Positions 36,075 to 44,602 are shown, counted from the first letter of the stretch. The stretch is 64,000 bases of DNA from Acidobacteriota bacterium (GCA_016718135.1 JADKEF010000003.1:372001-436000); one strand, 5' to 3'. Translations and numbers: made by a program. The notes: generated from the letters alone by a model not told the origin.

Positions 36075-36092
36075 ACAGACGAGGCCGTCTGT
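36075..36092. repeat. Dispersed palindrome, CAGACC family variant with a compensatory pair
   Basis: ACAGACG-AGGC-CGTCTGT: relative to copy 1 the innermost C:G pair is swapped to G:C on both arms, so the hairpin is kept while the sequence changes. It is 118 bases upstream of the M48 start. Confidence 0.65.
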
Positions 36093-36209
36093 GCTACTTT
36101 TAGCGGCGAACTTCGCACGTTCACCCCGCCATCCAAACACACGCCGCAATTGATGAATACGGCGGCACGCATTAATATCTTTAGAAAAGGTTTGGAACTC
36201 GGGGGAATT

Positions 36210-37616
36210 ATGAATAAGCGACTATTCGGCAAACGATTTACGGCAGCGGCTATGGTTGCCACGATGTGGATATTGCCAATCGCGGCGATCGGACAGACTC
36301 AGGTTGTTGCTCCAAAGAACAAATATAAGGTCCAGGACGATGTCCGTGAGGGTGCTAAGGCGGCCGCGGAGATCGAGAAGGTATTCCCGGTCCTGAACGA
36401 TCGTGATGCAACCGCCTATGTCGAAAATGTTGGCAGAAGATTGGTTAGGGCTATCCCGCAGCAGTTCAACCAACCCGCATTTAACTATCGCTTTCAGGTT
36501 GTCAACGCCAGCGACATCAATGCATTCGCACTGCCCGGCGGCCCAATGTACGTCAACCGCGGCATGATCGAAAAGGCCCGCAACGAAGGCGAAATGGCCG
36601 GCGTGATGGCACATGAGATCAGCCACGTCGCTCTTCGCCACGCGACGGCTCAGGCGACCGAGCAGGGCGGAATTGGCAAACAGCTTGGAATGTTGGGGAT
36701 GATCCTAGGTGGCGCAATTCTCGGCGGCGAGGCCGGTGCGCAGCTTGGTATGCTCGGAGCTCAGGCGTGGATGACCAAATTTAGCCGTAAATACGAGACC
36801 CAATCTGACATCCTCGGAGCTCGAATAATGGCGGATGCCGGTTACGATCCACGCGATCTGGCGAATATGTTCCGAACGATAGAAGGCGAAAGCAAAGGCA
36901 GCGGTGGACCTGAGTGGCTAAGCAGCCATCCAAATCCGGGCAACCGTTTTGAAGCGATCAATCGTGAAGCTTCACTTCTTCGTGTCTCGTCAAACCCGAT
37001 CAAGATCACGCGCGATTTCGAGCGCGTCCAGGCACGGCTACGTGCGATGCCGCCTGCCAAGACGATGGCACAACTCGAAAAGGATGCAAAGAACGGCGGA
37101 AGTGTCGAAAATCCGACAAACAATGGCCGCTACTCAGACCGCGTCGCACAGCCGTCGTCACGCACCAAAAACTACGCGGGCCTCAATTGGATCCGTATTA
37201 GCGTACCTCAGAATTGGCGTGAGTTCGGTTCGGCGGATGATGTGCAATTTGCACCGGAAGGGGCCTACGGCGACCAGGGCTTGACCCACGGCACGATGCT
37301 CGGGATCTACGCTGACCAGAGCGGCAACCTTCAGCAGGCATCGCAGAATTATCTCAGTATGATCCTGCAAAATAATGCCTACTTGCGACAACGCAATCAG
37401 TGGACACGTACGACCGTCGCCGGCCGCCAGGCCTATACGACCACGCTCTCGGGCACTTCGCCGGTTACCCGTCGAACTGAGCTCGTGACCATCTACATGA
37501 CCCAGCTTCGCAGCGGCAACACCGTCTACATCGCAAACGTCGTCCCCGAGGGCGAGTCATTTGCATACGACAACACGTTCAGGAACATCTTGAACTCGGT
37601 CCGTTTCTACAACTAG
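36210..37616 (+). CDS. Exported M48-family zinc metallopeptidase (BepA/LoiP-like)
   Basis: The 468-residue protein (ATG at 36210, ribosome site GGGGGAA four bases upstream) has a signal peptide (RFTAAAMVATMWILPIAAIG) and an M48 catalytic domain: HEISH in VMAHEISHVALRHATAQ and the third zinc ligand in KYETQSDILGARIMADAGYD. Conserved FALPGGPMYVNRGMIE and SSHPNPGNR also fit. Such proteases act in periplasmic or outer-membrane protein quality control. The C-terminal 170 residues are a separate domain (NWIRISVPQNWREFGSADD) of unknown role. Confidence 0.9.
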   Translation: MNKRLFGKRFTAAAMVATMWILPIAAIGQTQVVAPKNKYKVQDDVREGAKAAAEIEKVFPVLNDRDATAYVENVGRRLVRAIPQQFNQPAFNYRFQVVNASDINAFALPGGPMYVNRGMIEKARNEGEMAGVMAHEISHVALRHATAQATEQGGIGKQLGMLGMILGGAILGGEAGAQLGMLGAQAWMTKFSRKYETQSDILGARIMADAGYDPRDLANMFRTIEGESKGSGGPEWLSSHPNPGNRFEAINREASLLRVSSNPIKITRDFERVQARLRAMPPAKTMAQLEKDAKNGGSVENPTNNGRYSDRVAQPSSRTKNYAGLNWIRISVPQNWREFGSADDVQFAPEGAYGDQGLTHGTMLGIYADQSGNLQQASQNYLSMILQNNAYLRQRNQWTRTTVAGRQAYTTTLSGTSPVTRRTELVTIYMTQLRSGNTVYIANVVPEGESFAYDNTFRNILNSVRFYN

Positions 37617-37629
37617 AGAACGCAAAATA

Positions 37630-37666
37630 ACAGGATGGGCAGGATAAAATATCCTGTTCATCCTGT
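37630..37666. repeat. Near-perfect inverted repeat between two converging genes
   Basis: ACAGGATGGGCAGGAT and ATCCTGTTCATCCTGT pair at 14 of 16 positions around a 5-base loop. It sits between the M48 stop and the MFS stop, and the MFS stop codon (37658-37660) is inside its right arm. Probably a bidirectional terminator derived from a dispersed repeat. Confidence 0.6.
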
Positions 37667-38908
37667 CTGTTCTGTTTGAATTTCTGTTTCACTTCGAACA
37701 GTAGTCAGCAAAAAGATCGCGACGATGGAGATCGACGCGCTCGCCAGAAATGCGGTTGATGCTCCGAAATTATTCCAGATCAAGCCAAAAAGCAGGGACG
37801 CAGGAAAAACTGTGATGCCATAGGCAAGATTATAAAGTCCATAAGCGGTCCCGCGCTTTTCTTCGGGAACCATGTCGGCAACGAAGGCTTTTTCGACGCC
37901 CTCGGTCATTCCAAAGTATGTACCGTATATTATGAATAAGACCCAAACCTGCCACATCGAGTCGACAAACGCGAAACCTGCATAAACCACCGCGTACACC
38001 GCCCAGCCCGAGATTATCAGGGCCTTTCGTCCAAACTTGTCCGACAGCTGGCCGCCAATGAGCGAACTTACTACCTTGCTAAGGTGCAAGGTCATCCACA
38101 ACAACGGGAGCATAACCGGTGAAACTCCCGCGTCCGCCGCTCTCAACAACAAAAACGCATCGGTCGAATTTGAGAGCGTGAAGACGGCGACGATCACTAG
38201 ATAGCGTTTGAAATTGCTATCAAAGCCCTTTAGCGAAAAATTTGGCGGAGCCGCGTCCGGGTGGGCGACCTTCGGCTTTTCGTGAACAAAAAAAGCAATG
38301 ATGATCAGACCGAGGACGACCGGAACCGATGCGTAAAGAAACACCTGCTGATATTCCTGCACCGTCGGGCTCGCCGTATTGGCGGCAAAGATGGAAAGCA
38401 AAACAAACCCGACCACCGGGCCGAGAACGGCACCGAGATGATCTGCCGCTCGATTGAATCCGAACGCAAACCCACGTTCATTCTTAGGAACGCCTTCGAC
38501 GATGAGAGCATCACGCGGTGCTCCGCGAATACCCTTGCCGGTACGATCTGCCATACGCACGACCAGCACTTGCGGCCAACTGGTCACGAATGCCAGAAGC
38601 GGCCTCGTGACCGCAGCGAGCGAATAGCCTGCAAAAACCGGCAATTTTCTTGTTCCAAATCGATCGCTGAGATAACCCGAAACGAGCTTTAGCAAACTTG
38701 CCACAGACTCGGCAATTCCTTCGATCAAACCGATGGCAAAGGGGGATGCCCCAAGGCTCAGGGCGAGAAACGCGGGAAGTAGCGGATAGATTATCTCGCT
38801 CGATGTGTCGTTGAGAAGCGCGACAAGGCTCAGTGCCCAGACGTTTCGCGGTAGCTTTAGGTAGCGTTGTAAAAAGCCGGGTTTTGTCTCGGGAGCCGCG
38901 TCAGACAT
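37658..38908 (-). CDS. Major facilitator superfamily transporter
   Basis: This 416-residue membrane protein has twelve predicted segments and the MFS loop motif VSGYLSDRFGTRK after the second segment, plus KVVSSLIGGQLSDKFGRKA in the second half. The substrate cannot be inferred; TGKGIRGAPRDALI is a conserved stretch of a subfamily of predicted efflux proteins. It ends an operon that begins with yacG and an 83-residue membrane protein (gap 3 bases). Confidence 0.88.
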   Translation of the reverse strand: MSDAAPETKPGFLQRYLKLPRNVWALSLVALLNDTSSEIIYPLLPAFLALSLGASPFAIGLIEGIAESVASLLKLVSGYLSDRFGTRKLPVFAGYSLAAVTRPLLAFVTSWPQVLVVRMADRTGKGIRGAPRDALIVEGVPKNERGFAFGFNRAADHLGAVLGPVVGFVLLSIFAANTASPTVQEYQQVFLYASVPVVLGLIIIAFFVHEKPKVAHPDAAPPNFSLKGFDSNFKRYLVIVAVFTLSNSTDAFLLLRAADAGVSPVMLPLLWMTLHLSKVVSSLIGGQLSDKFGRKALIISGWAVYAVVYAGFAFVDSMWQVWVLFIIYGTYFGMTEGVEKAFVADMVPEEKRGTAYGLYNLAYGITVFPASLLFGLIWNNFGASTAFLASASISIVAIFLLTTVRSETEIQTEQTG

Positions 38909-38911
38909 GGA

Positions 38912-39163
38912 TTATCGTGTGGACGTAGGACGCGGTGTTGGACGCGGTCCCTTGACCGTACCAGCGGCAAAGAGGAAGATGCTGCCCGCAACCGCGATAG
39001 CCAGAATAACAGCCACGATCACAACGCGAAACGCCATCTTCACGGTCTTCTTGAGCATCTTGAACACAAAGAAGGCGATGGCCAGAAAGACAAAGAAAAA
39101 TGCCACGCCCGCAAATATTGCGATGCCGCCGGTAACTGGTGCTGCGTCGAATAGTATTGTCAT
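38912..39163 (-). CDS. Small membrane protein of unknown function
   Basis: The 83-residue protein has two hydrophobic stretches (GGIAIFAGVAFFFVFLAIAF, VVIVAVILAIAVAGSIFLFA) joined by a basic loop KMLKKTVK and a short Pro/Arg tail. The start ATG overlaps the YacG stop (TGA at 39160) by two bases. It is not recognisable as a known family. Confidence 0.65.
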   Translation of the reverse strand: MTILFDAAPVTGGIAIFAGVAFFFVFLAIAFFVFKMLKKTVKMAFRVVIVAVILAIAVAGSIFLFAAGTVKGPRPTPRPTSTR

Positions 39164-39363
39164 TCGCTTCGTGCCCCCAAAGCTTTCTCAAGCTCGTCAA
39201 TCTCCGAGTCGGTCATCGACTGCGTCTCGGCTGGCAGGGCAAATTCCTCATCCGCCCACGCCCCAAAATCGAGCAGCTTGCACCGCTCAGAGCAAAATGG
39301 CCGAAACTCGTTACCGCTAAATTCCTTTTCCGTACCGCAATGCGGACATTTGACGACTGGCAT
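39160..39363 (-). CDS. yacG: DNA gyrase inhibitor YacG-like zinc-ribbon protein
   Basis: From the ATG at 39363 it is 67 residues. The zinc ribbon uses KCPHCGTE and PFCSERCKLLDFGAWADEEF. That second motif is the YacG signature. YacG binds gyrase and restrains its activity. Eight further in-frame codons upstream are hydrophobic and do not fit. Confidence 0.85.
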   Translation of the reverse strand: MPVVKCPHCGTEKEFSGNEFRPFCSERCKLLDFGAWADEEFALPAETQSMTDSEIDELEKALGARSE

Positions 39364-39442
39364 AAAGAAGAAGATTACCACGAACAATCAAACGCAAAAA
39401 ATCGTACTTTTCTTTGATGTCTTGTGACAGAATAGGATTGCT

Positions 39443-40420
39443 ATGACCGATTACAAAGAAAAATTTGGTGCCTGGACGAAGCGTGCTACGGATAAGTTTG
39501 ACGAGATCGACGCTCAGCTCGGACTCAAAGACAAGATCGAGGGCGGTGCCAAAGCCGTGGTCGATGTTGCCAAGACCGGAGCCGATTATATCAAGACAGA
39601 GGCAGAGAAGACCGATCTCGGCAAAAAGGCCGTTAAGGTGACCGAAAGTGCGTATGATACGGCCAGCGGTGCGGCCAAGACAGCATGGGGCGTGAGTGAG
39701 CCGGCTCGCGATGCTGCGGCTGACGCGGGTGCGACGGCAGGCGGTGTTGTCTTTGACACGGCAGAGCGGGCGGGCGACTTTTTTGTCGATGCGACCGACA
39801 CCGTCGGAACAAATGCCAAACGCGTCGCGAGGGTCGTCGGCTTTGGGTCAAGCGTTTCGACGACGATGGAAGCCGGCATGAAATCCGCCAAGAAAGCCGT
39901 GGATTGGGCAAAGGAAGACCCGATGCGTGCTGCGACGACCGGAGCCTCGATGGCGATCGGTGCAGGGCTCGGGATTATTTTTACCGGAATTAGTTCGCAC
40001 TGGCTTCTCAATTCCGCGATCCCGACATTCACGGTCAAGAAACTCGCTGAGAGCTTCGACGGCTACCTAAAACGCCGCGAAGAGCTGATCGACAAAGGTG
40101 CCCTCAACCAAGCCGATGCCGAACGCATCGCCTTCGAACGCGACATCGCCAAACGCATCGGTGCACCGCTGCTCGGCGCATTCTCATTCGCCTCAGGTGC
40201 GGTGATGATGACCAACGTCCTTAACCCCGCGACCGTCACCGGCTTCCCGCTCGGCAACATCATCGGCGGCAACCCGCTCCTCGAAGGCGTCTGGTTCTTC
40301 GGCAACGGAATGGTCTGCTTCAAGACAAGCTATGATTTCTTCATGATCGCCCTCGACGGGCAGGAAGATGTGGAGAAGATGGTGAAGGAGATCAAGGGAT
40401 TGCTGCCGACAGCCGCGTAG
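39443..40420 (+). CDS. Protein of unknown function with an amphipathic repeat-rich N-terminus
   Basis: The 325-residue protein has an Ala/Lys/Asp-rich N-terminal half (GGAKAVVDVAKTGADYIKTE, VTESAYDTASGAAKTAWG, DAAADAGATAGGVVFDTAER) with short heptad- or 11-mer-like patterns reminiscent of LEA or apolipoprotein proteins. The C-terminal half has two hydrophobic hairpins (ATTGASMAIGAGLGIIFTG, LLGAFSFASGAVMMTN) and a helical tail. It has no signal peptide and no catalytic motif. A membrane-associated, stress-type role is possible, but unproven. Confidence 0.6.
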   Translation: MTDYKEKFGAWTKRATDKFDEIDAQLGLKDKIEGGAKAVVDVAKTGADYIKTEAEKTDLGKKAVKVTESAYDTASGAAKTAWGVSEPARDAAADAGATAGGVVFDTAERAGDFFVDATDTVGTNAKRVARVVGFGSSVSTTMEAGMKSAKKAVDWAKEDPMRAATTGASMAIGAGLGIIFTGISSHWLLNSAIPTFTVKKLAESFDGYLKRREELIDKGALNQADAERIAFERDIAKRIGAPLLGAFSFASGAVMMTNVLNPATVTGFPLGNIIGGNPLLEGVWFFGNGMVCFKTSYDFFMIALDGQEDVEKMVKEIKGLLPTAA

Positions 40421-40441
40421 AACAGACCGCCTGGTCTGTTC
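40420..40441. repeat. Dispersed palindrome, CAGACC family copy 2
   Basis: GAACAGACC-GCCT-GGTCTGTTC directly follows the stop codon of the upstream gene. It may act as its transcript end. Confidence 0.75.
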
Positions 40442-40482
40442 ATCCTGTCTGCATATCGAACCGTTATCGAAACGAGGCCGAT

Positions 40483-40504
40483 CGACAGACCAGGCGGTCT
40501 GTCG
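40483..40504. repeat. Dispersed palindrome, CAGACC family copy 3 (inverted)
   Basis: CGACAGACC-AGGC-GGTCTGTCG. The loop is AGGC instead of GCCT, so the copy is inverted relative to copy 2, 60 bases away. It lies just before the convergent M50 stop. Confidence 0.75.
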
Positions 40505-40507
40505 TAC

Positions 40508-41536
40508 TTAATTTATCCTTATCGGGAACGGCACAAAGCTCAGAACAAAAATTATCAGCGTCGCGAAGGCGATGACTTTTCGTTTCGTATCCAGTGGTGT
40601 CTGATCCCACGGCCGCGGATGGCGGATGCGCATCATTATGAGAAGGATAAGTGCGATGAGAAAACCGCTCGGGCTATTAAAGTAGAAAAAACCGACGATC
40701 GAAAGTGTCGCCATCACCGGAAAAGCGATCCGCCCCGTCAATCGGTGTACTCGCTCACCAAACACAGCATAAATGGCATGACCGCCGTCGAGTTGGCCTG
40801 ATGGAATTAGATTCAGTGCGGTAACGAGCAAACCAACCCACGCGGCGAAATAGAAAGCGTTGCCGATCCCAAAGTTTAGATCGATCCCGAAAAATAAAGC
40901 TATAAGACGCATCAGTAGCGGATCGGTAAAGGTCAGTGTCCCCTGAATACTAGCCCCCGCAACTTCGGGCGTGACGGTGTGCATAGTCGCGACGCCAATG
41001 ATCGCCACAGGTATCAGCGCCAGAAATCCCGCGATCGGCCCGGCCACGCCAATATCAAAAACCGCCCGTCGCGAAGGCATCGGCGAAAGTATCTTGATGA
41101 ACGCTCCAAACGTTCCCGCCGGCCCGATCATCGGCGGTGTCGGGATAAAGAACGGCAGCGTCGCGTCGACGCGATAGAGGCGGCATGCGACGTAATGACC
41201 CATCTCGTGGCAGATGAGGATGAAGAGCAGCGAGATCGAGAAGCTTAATCCGTATGAAAGGTAGCCTGGCTGAGTAAACACATCCGTGATCGACGTCACG
41301 ATAAACACCGCATATCTTGCCGGTATCGAAAAGATAAAATTCATCACCTCCGACGCCGTTTGCGGGTCGTCGGTCGGAAATGTGTCGGACTTACCAAACG
41401 GAAACAGCGTACCCGCGATCGTCACCGTGCAAAACGTGAGGGCAAGCAGCAGCAGATGCCGAACGTAGGTACGCCATGTCGGTTTCATCACAGGCCGGTC
41501 TTGATAGAGAGCTTGGTAATCGTCGGGTTCTGTCAT
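40508..41536 (-). CDS. Membrane site-2-type metalloprotease (M50 family)
   Basis: This 342-residue polytopic protein has the zinc motif HEMGH in LICHEMGHYVACRLYRVD and the second metal-ligand motif LDGGHAIYAVFG after NLIPSGQ. These are the hallmarks of site-2 intramembrane proteases. It has about six membrane segments and lacks a PDZ domain, as in a compact S2P subgroup. No obvious sigma factor or anti-sigma substrate is near it. HU follows about 95 bases upstream on the same strand. Confidence 0.9.
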   Translation of the reverse strand: MTEPDDYQALYQDRPVMKPTWRTYVRHLLLLALTFCTVTIAGTLFPFGKSDTFPTDDPQTASEVMNFIFSIPARYAVFIVTSITDVFTQPGYLSYGLSFSISLLFILICHEMGHYVACRLYRVDATLPFFIPTPPMIGPAGTFGAFIKILSPMPSRRAVFDIGVAGPIAGFLALIPVAIIGVATMHTVTPEVAGASIQGTLTFTDPLLMRLIALFFGIDLNFGIGNAFYFAAWVGLLVTALNLIPSGQLDGGHAIYAVFGERVHRLTGRIAFPVMATLSIVGFFYFNSPSGFLIALILLIMMRIRHPRPWDQTPLDTKRKVIAFATLIIFVLSFVPFPIRIN

Positions 41537-41631
41537 TTTTCAAAAAGCCTAAACAAAAAGAATCGCAGAACGGAGGGGTAAACTACAACCTCACGTTACT
41601 GCGACCTTTAACGATCTTACAATATTTGTCG

Positions 41632-41907
41632 CTAATCGACTTCCTTCGCCGACAATTCCTTGCCCGGTTTGAACCTGATCGTCTTTCCGGCCGGAATTGG
41701 AACCTCGGTCCCGGTTCGCGGATTGCGCCCGACGCCGCGTTTGCGCGGCTTGACGACGAACACACCAAAACCGCGCAGCTCGATACGCTTGCCGGCCGCC
41801 AAGGCGGCTTTCATGGCTTCAAATAGCGAATCTACGACCTGCTCGGCCTTCTGCTTTGGCACGCCTGTACGGTCGGCGACCAAATTGACAATGTCTAGTT
41901 TGATCAT
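41632..41907 (-). CDS. HU/IHF-family histone-like DNA-binding protein
   Basis: The 91-residue protein has the full HU pattern: KLDIVNLVADRTGVPKQKAE, GKRIELRGFGVFVVKPRKRG and RNPRTGTEVPIPAGKTIRFK. A strong ribosome site AGGAGG sits five bases before the ATG at 41907. An ATG one codon upstream and another 8 codons upstream (MSEPQEE) are alternatives, but they lie too close to or before that site. HU bends DNA and compacts the nucleoid; IHF alpha/beta type cannot be told apart here. Confidence 0.93.
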   Translation of the reverse strand: MIKLDIVNLVADRTGVPKQKAEQVVDSLFEAMKAALAAGKRIELRGFGVFVVKPRKRGVGRNPRTGTEVPIPAGKTIRFKPGKELSAKEVD

Positions 41908-42016
41908 CATCTCCTCCTGAGGTTCGGACACGTGAAAGAGAACTTATTTCGAAAAGCGTGTATGCATCATAATCCTCTAAATCTACATCTGTCAAGGTTT
42001 TGCGAGAAAAAGTAGA

Positions 42017-42034
42017 ACAGACCGCCTGGTCTGC
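42017..42034. repeat. Dispersed palindrome, CAGACC family copy 4
   Basis: ACAGACC-GCCT-GGTCTGC, one end mismatch. It lies in the divergent region between HU and the YpfJ-type peptidase. Confidence 0.7.
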
Positions 42035-42084
42035 TCATCGGCGCTTAGCATTTAGCAATAATGGGCACTATAAGACAACTTCAT

Positions 42085-42107
42085 CGACAGATCGCTCCGA
42101 TCTGTCG
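42085..42107. repeat. Palindrome variant upstream of the YpfJ-type gene
   Basis: CGACAGATCG-CTC-CGATCTGTCG: perfect 10-base arms, related to the CAGACC family by the outer CGACAGA/TCTGTCG. It ends 13 bases before the ATG at 42121, which helps to exclude an upstream start. Confidence 0.7.
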
Positions 42108-42120
42108 TACAATTCGATTC

Positions 42121-42945
42121 ATGCGTTGGAGAGATCAGAGACAAAGTACGAATGTAGAAGACCGTCGCGGCATGCGCGGCCCGGCTGTTGTCGGCGGTGG
42201 CGGCCTCGGCGTCATCATTCTCGCTATCGCCATCTACATGTGCGGCGGCGACCCGAGCCAGTTGCTGCAAAATGCCCCGACAGGAAGCGAGATCCCGGTT
42301 CCGGGTCAAACCTCGAATAAGCCCGTGACACAGGACGAACAGCGTCAATTCGTGGGTGCCATAATGGGAAATCTCGAAGATGCGTGGGGACAGATCCTGC
42401 CTGCACAATCACGCGTCCGATTTCAAAAAGCGAACCTGGTACTTTTCTCGGGCCAGGTGTCGTCTGCTTGTGGTTACGCAAGCGCCGCGACCGGGCCGTT
42501 CTATTGTCCCGGCGACTCCAAGCTGTACCTAGATTTCGCGTTCTTCGACGAGCTAAAACGTGAATTCAAAGCTCCCGGCGATTTCGCACAAGCCTACGTC
42601 ATCGCCCACGAATACGGCCACCATATCCAAAATCTCACCGGAATGATGGACAAAGTCCAGCGTGCCGGCCAGAATAACCAACTCTCCGTCGCCCTCGAAC
42701 TCCAGGCCGATTGCTACGCCGGCGTCTGGGCAAATTTCGCTGCCAAACAAAACCGCATCGAAGCCGGCGATCCTGAGGAAGCCCTGCGAGCCGCCTCCGC
42801 CGTCGGCGATGACATAATCCAAAAACGCACCCAAGGCTACGTCGTCCCCGACTCATTCACCCACGGCTCCGCCCAACAGCGAATGCAGTATTTCGCAAAA
42901 GGAATGCAGTCCGGCGAGATGCGGCAGTGCCAGACGCTGAGATAA
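42121..42945 (+). CDS. Membrane-anchored neutral zinc metallopeptidase (YpfJ family)
   Basis: The 274-residue protein (ATG at 42121, MRWRDQRQSTNVEDRRG) has one transmembrane anchor (GGGGLGVIILAIAIYMCGG) and a zinc domain with HEYGHH in AYVIAHEYGHHIQNLTG. The QADCYAGVWANFA motif supplies the third ligand. The family includes YpfJ, whose role is poorly known. A run of 20 codons upstream is in frame but would cross the palindrome. The C-terminal QGYVVPDSFTHGSAQQR is a family hallmark. Confidence 0.9.
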   Translation: MRWRDQRQSTNVEDRRGMRGPAVVGGGGLGVIILAIAIYMCGGDPSQLLQNAPTGSEIPVPGQTSNKPVTQDEQRQFVGAIMGNLEDAWGQILPAQSRVRFQKANLVLFSGQVSSACGYASAATGPFYCPGDSKLYLDFAFFDELKREFKAPGDFAQAYVIAHEYGHHIQNLTGMMDKVQRAGQNNQLSVALELQADCYAGVWANFAAKQNRIEAGDPEEALRAASAVGDDIIQKRTQGYVVPDSFTHGSAQQRMQYFAKGMQSGEMRQCQTLR

Positions 42946-42953
42946 GGAAAATT

Positions 42954-43009
42954 AACAGGCTGTACAGGATATGCACGATGGGATCGAACTAGATCCTGCA
43001 CATCCTGTT
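42954..43009. repeat. Second ACAGGAT-type inverted repeat
   Basis: AACAGGCTGTACAGGAT and ATCCTGCACATCCTGTT pair at 15 of 17 positions around a 22-base loop. Like the copy at 37630, it sits between two converging genes. Confidence 0.6.
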
Positions 43010-43028
43010 TGAATCCGATGCTTAAAAG

Positions 43029-43556
43029 CTACGGAGCAAACGGCCTTCCGTAGATCTCCTGATAGACCCAACCCAAAACTCTCGCCTCGGCGGTACAGAG
43101 AGCTTCGAGCCAGCAGCTTGTCAGGTAGATGCGTTTTTCGACGTTGGTCGTGAGCTTTTCTGATTTTGTGACAGAAAAGGCTTCGAGATCAGCGTCGAGG
43201 TCGTAGGCTGTGGTGAGTTCCAATTTCGTTTCGCGGGAATGACTCAGAGCAGCAAGTACATCGGTGATCCAGAGCTTTAGGATCGGCTCGGACTTATTCT
43301 CGACTAGAGCCTGAACGACCCCGATCGCAAATCTCGCCTCGGCATTTTCAAATGGATAAATGCTCACGCCTTGTTCCGTGTCATCCCTTTGCTTCCATTG
43401 AAACAACTCCTCGGTATTCGCATGACGCATACGCGAGACGCGTTCGTCATACATGAGAAACCACTCGATCAGGTCAGCGAGTGAGGAATTGTCGATCTCA
43501 CCGGTCGGTGTGGATCGAAGTTTCGGCGGTAGTGTATCTGCTACTGGTTCTGCCAT
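43029..43556 (-). CDS. Protein of unknown function (DUF4254-like?)
   Basis: The 175-residue protein has no signal peptide or membrane segment. It contains LADLIEWFLMYDERVSRMRH near the N-terminus and an aromatic C-terminal stretch, VLGWVYQEIYGRPFAP. No catalytic motif is evident. It is a stand-alone gene divergent from the Kir channel gene. I have no confident family assignment. Confidence 0.55.
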   Translation of the reverse strand: MAEPVADTLPPKLRSTPTGEIDNSSLADLIEWFLMYDERVSRMRHANTEELFQWKQRDDTEQGVSIYPFENAEARFAIGVVQALVENKSEPILKLWITDVLAALSHSRETKLELTTAYDLDADLEAFSVTKSEKLTTNVEKRIYLTSCWLEALCTAEARVLGWVYQEIYGRPFAP

Positions 43557-43590
43557 AAGCGAATTTCGATTATTCCATCCAGCCGCTTCT

Positions 43591-43620
43591 TTTACAACAA
43601 CGACAGCCGCTCGCTATAAT
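43591..43620 (+). promoter_or_regulatory. Sigma-70-type promoter of the Kir gene
   Basis: TTTACA (43591-43596), an 18-base spacer, and a perfect -10 TATAAT (43615-43620). The GTG start is only 10 bases beyond the -10, so the predicted transcript starts within a few bases of the start codon. Confidence 0.7.
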
Positions 43621-43630
43621 CACTCTTACC

Positions 43631-44602
43631 GTGGCCGAACAAACTCTCGACAACACTCTCGACGCAAACGAATTCGTCACCGAATCCGAGCGCGATCTCG
43701 GCTTTGGCTCGGTTGTCGCCGGCCAGAGCCGCGAGCGTCTGCTCAACCCCGACGGCAGTTTCAACGTTGGCCGCACCGGGTTACCGTGGCTTTCGTCGCT
43801 CAATCTTTATCACTTCGCCCTGTCGATGAAGTGGCGAACATTCCTGTTTCTCGTTCTACTGCTCTACTTTCTCAGCAACATCGTTTTCGGGGCGATGTAT
43901 GCATCTTTCGGTTCGGAAGCGTTGGTCGATACCTCCGCGACACCGACAGATAATCTGTTCATCCGCGGTTTTTTCTTTAGCGTGCAGACGTTTGCGACCA
44001 TTGGCTACGGAACTATTCACCCCGTGGGCATCGTGCCGAATCTGCTCGTAACGATCGAATCGTATTACAGCCTGCTAGCAAATGCTCTGATCACCGGCGT
44101 CGTCTTTGCGAGATTTGCGCGGCCGACCGCTCGAGTTCTGTTTAGCGAAGTCGCCGTCATCGCGCCGTATCAGGGCATGGAAGGCTTGATGTTCCGCCTC
44201 GTCAATGGCCGGAGTAATCAGCTCATCGAGGTCGAGGTCAAAGTGATGTTCGCGAGATTTGTGAACGAGAGCGGCAAGCCGACCCGCCGTTTCGACTTCC
44301 TCGAACTCGAACGCAATAAGGTCGCCTTCTTCCCGCTCTCGTGGACCGTCGTCCACCCGATCGACGAAGATTCGCCTCTCTTCGGCCTATCGCAAGATGA
44401 CCTCATCCGCACCGACGCCGAATTGCTTATCCTGTTGACCGCCACTGACGAGACATTCGCCCAGGTCGTCCACACGCGTTCATCGTACAAGCCAAGCGAG
44501 ATCCGATGCGGGCATAAATTCGTTAGCATCTACAACAAGGTCGAGGACGGCGAGCCGATCTCGATCGATATTAGAAAACTGTCGGAGATCGAACCCGCAT
44601 AA
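43631..44602 (+). CDS. Inward-rectifier potassium channel (KirBac family)
   Basis: The 323-residue channel subunit has the pore filter TIGYG in FFFSVQTFATIGYGTIHP, flanked by two membrane helices (WRTFLFLVLLLYFLSNIVFG, LANALITGVVFARFARPT). The C-terminal cytoplasmic Kir domain (VLFSEVAVIAPYQGMEGLMF, RNKVAFFPLSWTVVHPID) is complete. The start is GTG at 43631 with no ribosome site. Kir channels conduct K+ and are gated by lipids or ligands in the cytoplasmic domain. The riboflavin synthase gene follows 16 bases later. Confidence 0.92.
   Translation: MAEQTLDNTLDANEFVTESERDLGFGSVVAGQSRERLLNPDGSFNVGRTGLPWLSSLNLYHFALSMKWRTFLFLVLLLYFLSNIVFGAMYASFGSEALVDTSATPTDNLFIRGFFFSVQTFATIGYGTIHPVGIVPNLLVTIESYYSLLANALITGVVFARFARPTARVLFSEVAVIAPYQGMEGLMFRLVNGRSNQLIEVEVKVMFARFVNESGKPTRRFDFLELERNKVAFFPLSWTVVHPIDEDSPLFGLSQDDLIRTDAELLILLTATDETFAQVVHTRSSYKPSEIRCGHKFVSIYNKVEDGEPISIDIRKLSEIEPA

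Noticed and set aside
36150..36209. Upstream start for the M48 protease
   Set aside because: The 20 added residues precede the signal peptide and lack a ribosome site, whereas GGGGGAA directly precedes the ATG at 36210.
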